From: FEN-1279 sp964501535 | GTDB taxonomy: Bacteria; Bacteroidota; Ignavibacteria; Tepidaquicellales; Tepidaquicellaceae | Assembly: GCA_964501535.1 (NCBI GenBank) | Contig: CAZCSV010000001.1 | Coordinates: 558,001-622,000, forward strand | Reading direction: 5' to 3' | Length of the DNA: 64,000 bases | Shown: positions 59,118-64,000 of the stretch, piece after piece | Position numbering within the stretch: the first letter of the stretch is position 1 | How the letters are laid out: every line of letters starts with the position of its first letter | Made by a program: the position numbers and the translations under genes | The notes under the pieces: generated by a model | Seen by the model: the letters and a program-made list of their open reading frames with translations, nothing else | Told to the model about the DNA's origin: nothing | Databases searched by the model: none

Positions 59118-61295
59118 ATGTATAACAAAATCCAATTCAAGATAATTGCACTAATTACTCTTGTTACGGTATTTTTTATCCTCGGCCTCCTGTCTCTGAG
59201 AAATTCCGAATCAAAGAATATTTCTATGCTCTTAAAAGATAGAGTCTCGGAAAAAGACACTATCATTAGAAAAATTATTGACCTTAAAAGTAAACCATTG
59301 CTGAATTTCGTATATGATTACTCTTACTGGGATGAATTGCTCGCCTTTGCTAACTCGTATCCAGAAAATAAAGACGAAAAATGGGCATATGACAACGTTA
59401 TAACATCATTTGGAACCTTCAGCGTTAATGCCGTATGGATTTACGATACAGATTTAAATATTGTCTATACCAGCAATAATATTAATGAAAGAACTTTTAA
59501 GGAATTACCTCTCTCAAAAGATGACTTCAAATCAATTATATCCAAAAATCTGTTTGCCCATTTCTTCATCAATACAAATGCGGGCTTGATGGAAATATCC
59601 GTCGCACCGCTTCAGCCAAGCTACGATAACGAAAGAATCACACATCCGCAGGGATTTTTTATTGCAGGAAGATTGTGGACGAATGATTACCTCGATGACT
59701 TGTCAAAACTGACAAGCAGCAAAATTTCTTTAATCACGAATCTTAAAGATACAATAATAGATGATAATATCAAAACCTTTGAATTCGTTAATGATGTTAA
59801 CCTGCAGGATTGGAACGGCGCTAACCTCGTTAAACTCAGAGCCATAACCAAATCAGCTGTCATAGAAAAATTTTTCGACTATTCTTACTTCCTTTTCATT
59901 GGTACATTTTTGTTTGTTATCCTCATCATAATCCTTATATCGATGTATTTGTTCAAAAACGTTAACTTGCCTTTGAAATCCATAACCTCAAGCCTCGAAT
60001 ACGGCAATACAGAGTATATCCGATTTTTATTGAATAAGAAAAATGAATTCGGCGATATATCCCGCCTGATTTCCGAATCGTTCAAAAATAAAGAATCCCT
60101 GCTCAGTGAAATTGCTATGAGAAAAACTGTTGAACAGGAATTGATAAAAGCTAAAGAAAAAGCCGAGGAATTAAATATTCTTAAATCGAACCTGCTCGCT
60201 AACCTCAGTCATGAATTCAGAACACCTTTAAGCGGTATTATTGGCTTATCCGAATTGCTTTCAGATGAAATCGTGAACAAAGAACAATTAAAACTTATTA
60301 ACGACATCATGTCTTCGGGAAAAAGACTGAACGATACCCTAAATTCAATCCTCCTCCTCGCCCAGTTTGAATCCTCCGAAATCATTCTGCATAAAGAAAA
60401 AATTAATATCGCAAATGAAATCCGTAATTACTTCGAAAAATTTAAATATAAAACGGACGAAAAAAATCTGGCTCTGAAAATCGTTATCGAGGATATCAAC
60501 ATTTTCGTGGAAACGGATAAGGAATTATTGAGACAGGTTTTCTATAACTTGTTCGATAACGCGGTTAAATTTACAGATAAAGGCTCCGTTACCGTCAGAC
60601 TTTATTCCTTGCAGGACGCCGACGGCTTCTCGGCTGTGGTCGACATTACAGATACCGGCATAGGTATTTCGGATAAATATAAAGGACACATTTTCGATGA
60701 GTTCAGACAGGTAAGCGAAGGATATACCAGAAAGTATGAAGGCACCGGACTGGGTCTCACACTTACTAAAAAAGTCCTGAACTTTTTGAACGGTTCAATA
60801 AAATTTACCAGCATACAGGGAAAGGGTTCTACTTTTACCGTTACTATACCCGCTTTCAAAGAAGATAAAATCGGGATTTTGAAGGAAGACATAGATGAAT
60901 CAATAAAAGAGAAACACAAATTAATGGATATTCTCTTCGTCGAAGATAATCCTTCAAATCAGTTCGTATTCCAAAAATTTCTGACTGATCATGCTGTAGT
61001 TAAATTTGCCTCAAACGATGATGAAACTTTTAATGTCTTAAACAAAAGAAAATTCGATTTGATATTTTTGGATATTAACCTCGGCCTTGGTATGGACGGA
61101 ATCCAGATTGCTCAGGAAATCAGAAAAATGGATATTCATAAAGACGTACCGCTCATCGCTCTTACCGGATATGCTTTGGAAAAAGACAGGGAATTTTTCC
61201 TGTCAAACGGTTTCGACTATTTCGTCGTAAAACCGTTCGGCAAAAATGATTTATTGAATGCTCTGTATCAGTTTAAAAAAGTTAAAAATATTTAG
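59118..61295 (+). CDS. Hybrid sensor histidine kinase with CHASE4-like input and receiver
   Basis: A 725-residue membrane sensor. Helix 1 (IIALITLVTVFFILGLLSL) and helix 2 (FLFIGTFLFVILIIILISMYLF, residues about 258-280) enclose a periplasmic domain of about 225 residues of CHASE4 type (FVYDYSYWDELLAFAN, VWIYDTDLNIVYTSN). Then a HAMP-like linker, the H-box LANLSHEFRTPLSGIIGLSELL, the ATP site NLFDNAVKFTDKG, DITDTGIGIS and GTGLGLTLTKKV, and a C-terminal receiver with acidic DILFVEDNPSNQ, phospho-Asp in LIFLDINLG and Lys in FVVKPFG. The ligand is unknown. Confidence 0.93.
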   Translation: MYNKIQFKIIALITLVTVFFILGLLSLRNSESKNISMLLKDRVSEKDTIIRKIIDLKSKPLLNFVYDYSYWDELLAFANSYPENKDEKWAYDNVITSFGTFSVNAVWIYDTDLNIVYTSNNINERTFKELPLSKDDFKSIISKNLFAHFFINTNAGLMEISVAPLQPSYDNERITHPQGFFIAGRLWTNDYLDDLSKLTSSKISLITNLKDTIIDDNIKTFEFVNDVNLQDWNGANLVKLRAITKSAVIEKFFDYSYFLFIGTFLFVILIIILISMYLFKNVNLPLKSITSSLEYGNTEYIRFLLNKKNEFGDISRLISESFKNKESLLSEIAMRKTVEQELIKAKEKAEELNILKSNLLANLSHEFRTPLSGIIGLSELLSDEIVNKEQLKLINDIMSSGKRLNDTLNSILLLAQFESSEIILHKEKINIANEIRNYFEKFKYKTDEKNLALKIVIEDINIFVETDKELLRQVFYNLFDNAVKFTDKGSVTVRLYSLQDADGFSAVVDITDTGIGISDKYKGHIFDEFRQVSEGYTRKYEGTGLGLTLTKKVLNFLNGSIKFTSIQGKGSTFTVTIPAFKEDKIGILKEDIDESIKEKHKLMDILFVEDNPSNQFVFQKFLTDHAVVKFASNDDETFNVLNKRKFDLIFLDINLGLGMDGIQIAQEIRKMDIHKDVPLIALTGYALEKDREFFLSNGFDYFVVKPFGKNDLLNALYQFKKVKNI

Positions 61296-61308
61296 ACCTG
61301 AATTTTAT

Positions 61309-62823
61309 ATGAAAACATTAAGTGTAAAAGAAAGAAAAGAACTTGCTCTGGAAGAGAGTTATAGAAATCTCTTTAATACCGTCAGCGAAGCAATATATAT
61401 TCAGGACCTTGAAGGAACCTTCCTGGATGTTAACAAAGGCGCCGTGGAAATGTACGGCTACAGCAGAGAGGAATTTATCGGAAGAACTCCCGAATTTGTC
61501 TCCGCTCCGGGAAAAAATGACCTGGATAAAATTTCAACCTTTTTGAAAGAAGCGTATAAAGGAAAAACACATAAATTCGAATTCTGGGGAAAAAGAAAAA
61601 ACGGAGAAATATTCCCGAAAGAGGTTATACTGAATAAAGGCATTTATCTCGGCAAAAATGTTGTTATTGCTACCGCAAGAGATATTTCGGACAGGAAAAA
61701 AACTGAAAGCGAAATTTCCAGAATCCAATCCCGTCTGGCTCTCATTCTTAAAAATTATCCTAAAATAGTTTTATACGAATCGAACGGTCCAAACGACTTT
61801 ATGTCCGATAACGTAATCAATATGCTCGGTTATCCGTCTTACCTGTTCGTGGAAAATGTAAAATTTATTAATTCCATAGTTCATCCCGATTATACTAAAA
61901 AAATCGAAAAGAAAATCCTCGACTGGCTGGACAACAGCGAAACAAAAGAACTCAAAGTGGAATACCCGTGTAAACGAGCCGACGGTACCTACATTTGGAT
62001 TGAAGATAACCTCCAAAAAGAAACAGCTCCGGATGGAAGCAATTTCATTATTGGTGTTATGATTGATATTACCGAAAGAAAAAAACAAGTGGAAAAACTC
62101 GAACAATATGCTAATGAACTGAAAAATTTGAACACAAGTAAAGATAAATTCTTCTCCATTATCGCTCATGACTTGAGAAGCCCCTTTAACGGTCTTCTCG
62201 GATTTTCTACCGTGCTTCTGGAAGAATTACACGAACTGACCCCTGCCGAAATTAAAGAATACGCCGGGTATATTCATACATCCGCTAAAACAGTCTATAA
62301 CCTCGTGGATAATCTTTTGCAGTGGTCCAGAATTCAAACCGGAAGAATCGATTATCAGCCGATTAAAATTGATTTGTACGAAGAAGTCTATAAAACATCG
62401 GAATTATTCAATAGCAATGCCATTACAAAAAGAATTAAAATGACTAATGATATCGACCTGAATACTTTTGTCCATGCCGACCAGAATATGCTCAGAAGCA
62501 TTCTGCAAAATCTGATTTCAAACGGGATAAAATTTACCAGAATCGGCGGCTCTATCAAAATTAGCTCAAAAGAAAAAGATGACTTTATTCAGATAGAAAT
62601 CGCCGATACCGGAATCGGCATCGAAATGAAAGATATTGCTAAACTCTTTAGAATTGATTCACAATTCTCGAACCTCGGCACTTCTAATGAGGAAGGAACC
62701 GGATTGGGTCTTATTCTCTCTAAAGAATTTGTAGAAAAAAATAAAGGACAAATATGGGTCAAAAGTACACTAAAAAAAGGTACCTCATTCTTCTTTACTC
62801 TGCCTAAATGGAAACAGAATTAG
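61309..62823 (+). CDS. PAS-PAS sensor histidine kinase
   Basis: A 504-residue soluble kinase (from the Met at 61309; the frame is open 17 codons farther into the previous gene). Two PAS domains (about residues 15-130: LFNTVSEAIYIQDLEGTFLDVN; and about 145-265, ending NFIIGVMIDITERKKQVEKL) precede the kinase core: H-box IIAHDLRSPFNGLLGFSTVL, N-box LISNGIKFTRIGG, DTGIGIEM, GTGLGLILSKEFV. No membrane segment or receiver, so it needs a separate regulator. It lies 13 bp after the hybrid kinase, and the two probably form a shared sensory module. Confidence 0.92.
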   Translation: MKTLSVKERKELALEESYRNLFNTVSEAIYIQDLEGTFLDVNKGAVEMYGYSREEFIGRTPEFVSAPGKNDLDKISTFLKEAYKGKTHKFEFWGKRKNGEIFPKEVILNKGIYLGKNVVIATARDISDRKKTESEISRIQSRLALILKNYPKIVLYESNGPNDFMSDNVINMLGYPSYLFVENVKFINSIVHPDYTKKIEKKILDWLDNSETKELKVEYPCKRADGTYIWIEDNLQKETAPDGSNFIIGVMIDITERKKQVEKLEQYANELKNLNTSKDKFFSIIAHDLRSPFNGLLGFSTVLLEELHELTPAEIKEYAGYIHTSAKTVYNLVDNLLQWSRIQTGRIDYQPIKIDLYEEVYKTSELFNSNAITKRIKMTNDIDLNTFVHADQNMLRSILQNLISNGIKFTRIGGSIKISSKEKDDFIQIEIADTGIGIEMKDIAKLFRIDSQFSNLGTSNEEGTGLGLILSKEFVEKNKGQIWVKSTLKKGTSFFFTLPKWKQN

Positions 62824-62840
62824 TTTCCGAATCCGGTTCT

Positions 62841-62877
62841 TTATTATTTAGTATTTTAAAATACATTAAATAATAAG
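62841..62877. terminator. AT-rich hairpin between converging genes
   Basis: Stem ttattatttagtatttt pairs with aaaatac and, after a one-base bulge, ttaaataataa. It lies between the plus-strand kinase and minus-strand peptidase. It has low GC content, so its terminator strength is doubtful. Confidence 0.45.
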
Positions 62878-62940
62878 AGTTATGTTATTTGTAAATATAG
62901 CAGTTATACTGAATAGTCTGATAAATTACAGATATCTGTC

Positions 62941-64000
62941 CTAATATGATGGTGTAATTCCTAAATTGTAAAAAACAAATGCCCATTTGTCTGCCTGCTC
63001 ATCTATAATCTTCTTTATTGACCTTCCGAATCCGTGACCTGCATCTGTCTCTATCCTTATTAATACAGGATTGTCCCCTTTGTATATTTCCTGTAACCTT
63101 GCTGTGTATTTAAAAGAATGCGCCGGCACCACCCTGTCGTCATGGTCTGATGTAAATACTAATGTTGCCGGGTAATTTAACTCCCCCTTTATATTATGCA
63201 GCGGAGAATACTTTAACAGATTAAAAAACCCGACCGAATCGTCACTCGAACCGTATTCGGTTACCCACGACCAGCCTATCGTGAATTTGTGAAACCTTAG
63301 CATATCCATTACTCCCACAACAGGCAACGCAACCTTGAATAATTCCGGTCTCTGATTTATTACTGCTCCTATCAGTAATCCCCCGTTCGAACCGCCTTCA
63401 ATCGCTATCTTTTCTGATGATGTGTACTTATTGCTTATTAAATATTCCGCCGCAGATATGAAATCGTCGAATACGTTTTGCTTGTTTAAAAGCATCCCTT
63501 CTTTATGCCATTCTTCTCCGTATTCACTTCCCCCCCTTATGTTTGCTATTACCACAATCCCGCCGTTTTCGAGAAATACCATTCTCGATGCACTGAACGA
63601 AGGATTTATGCTTGCATTGAACCCGCCGTATGCATATAACCATAACGGATTTTTGCCGTTCAACTCTATTCCCTTTCTGTAAACTATAAACATCGGTATT
63701 CTTGTTCCGTCCTTGCTCGGATAAAATACCTGCTTCGTTTCATAATCATCCATATTGAACTTGACTTCTGTCGTTTTGAATAATTCCGAGGTCTCCTTGT
63801 CTACGTCATATTTGAAAATCATTGCGGGATATGTAAATGATGCGAATACGTAAAATATTTCAGGGTCATCTTTATCGCTCACCGATACGCCAGATGAACC
63901 AAGCGCCGGCAATTTTATTTCACTCCTCTGCTTCCCGTCTAACCCGTAAATATATAACCTGTCCGTTACATCAACTCTGTACTCGACAATGAACTTTCCC
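62941..64000 (-). CDS. Prolyl oligopeptidase family serine peptidase, 5' end outside window
   Basis: The frame stays open to the right edge (its upstream codons read GKFIVEYRVDVTDRLYIYGL), so this is the C-terminal about 353 residues. The last propeller blades lead into the alpha/beta-hydrolase domain: catalytic Ser in IEGGSNGGLLIGA, Asp in TSDHDDRVVPAHSFKY and His in ETDAGHGFGRS. WLYAYGGFNASINPSFSAS is typical of S9A prolyl oligopeptidases, which cut short peptides after proline. The signal peptide status cannot be judged. Confidence 0.92.
   Translation of the reverse strand, partial: GKFIVEYRVDVTDRLYIYGLDGKQRSEIKLPALGSSGVSVSDKDDPEIFYVFASFTYPAMIFKYDVDKETSELFKTTEVKFNMDDYETKQVFYPSKDGTRIPMFIVYRKGIELNGKNPLWLYAYGGFNASINPSFSASRMVFLENGGIVVIANIRGGSEYGEEWHKEGMLLNKQNVFDDFISAAEYLISNKYTSSEKIAIEGGSNGGLLIGAVINQRPELFKVALPVVGVMDMLRFHKFTIGWSWVTEYGSSDDSVGFFNLLKYSPLHNIKGELNYPATLVFTSDHDDRVVPAHSFKYTARLQEIYKGDNPVLIRIETDAGHGFGRSIKKIIDEQADKWAFVFYNLGITPSY

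Overview
The window is a low-GC chromosomal segment of a bacterium in the Bacteroidota/Chlorobiota/Ignavibacteriota (FCB) group. The strongest pointers are a secreted beta-propeller-like protein ending in a YPNPFN-type type IX secretion sorting domain, a TonB-dependent receptor with a carboxypeptidase-regulatory N-terminal domain, many signal peptides and lipoboxes, and frequent starts without a Shine-Dalgarno site. The YPNPFN sorting signature is especially typical of Ignavibacteria-like lineages, but the exact taxon is an inference. A 100-N scaffold gap inside a repeat array shows this is a draft assembly, possibly a metagenome-assembled genome.

Layout. 1-4.5 kb: end of a peroxiredoxin, then minus-strand envelope, DinB-like, zinc-ribbon and PDZ-hydrolase genes. 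4.9-11.5 kb: glutamate dehydrogenase, a large receiver/ATP-grasp fusion, an RlpA-like protein and a cell-wall amidase. 11.5-11.9 kb: a 24-bp tandem repeat array containing the scaffold gap, next to initiator tRNA-Met. 12-14.2 kb: the type IX cargo protein and a lipoprotein. 14.4-25.4 kb: a plus-strand run of central metabolism (serine hydrolase, P5C dehydrogenase, succinyl-CoA synthetase beta, IMPDH/GMP reductase, photolyase, TIM, thiolase, 3-hydroxyacyl-CoA dehydrogenase, acyl-CoA dehydrogenase).

25.7-31.6 kb is a defence island on the minus strand: a type IIG-like restriction-methylation enzyme, a directly coupled 379-aa gene with a possible TOPRIM-like C-terminus, and a KilA-N gene. Both accessory genes are followed by a leftover piece of the 3' end of the same restriction-methylation gene family. 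31.7-37.6 kb: dprA-DUF3109-rpoN-hslV-hslU-outer membrane protein. 37.7-40 kb: an NlpC/P60 lipoprotein and an NfeD/SPFH pair. 40.1-46.4 kb: the rod-shape operon mreB-mreC-mreD-mrdA-rodA with pyrF as its last gene. 46.5-51.4 kb: purN-purH and the TonB-dependent receptor. 51.6-52.9 kb: M23 peptidase plus bactofilin.

53-56.8 kb is a second accessory island: a probable B3-plus-HNH restriction endonuclease, a 5'-truncated DNA methyltransferase, and a hicBA toxin-antitoxin pair whose toxin gene is split by an IS256-family element with an 8-bp target duplication; the hicBA segment is bracketed by a direct repeat of about 41 bp. 56.8-64 kb: HtrA protease, the C-terminal half of a split transketolase, two sensor histidine kinases and a prolyl oligopeptidase running off the window.

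Short palindromic repeats of several families are scattered through the window. Several sit between direct repeats, and two families lie in frame inside the restriction-methylation gene. The most unusual feature is the pattern of repeated 3'-end scars downstream of that gene, which suggests successive exchange of RM-plus-accessory-gene cassettes.
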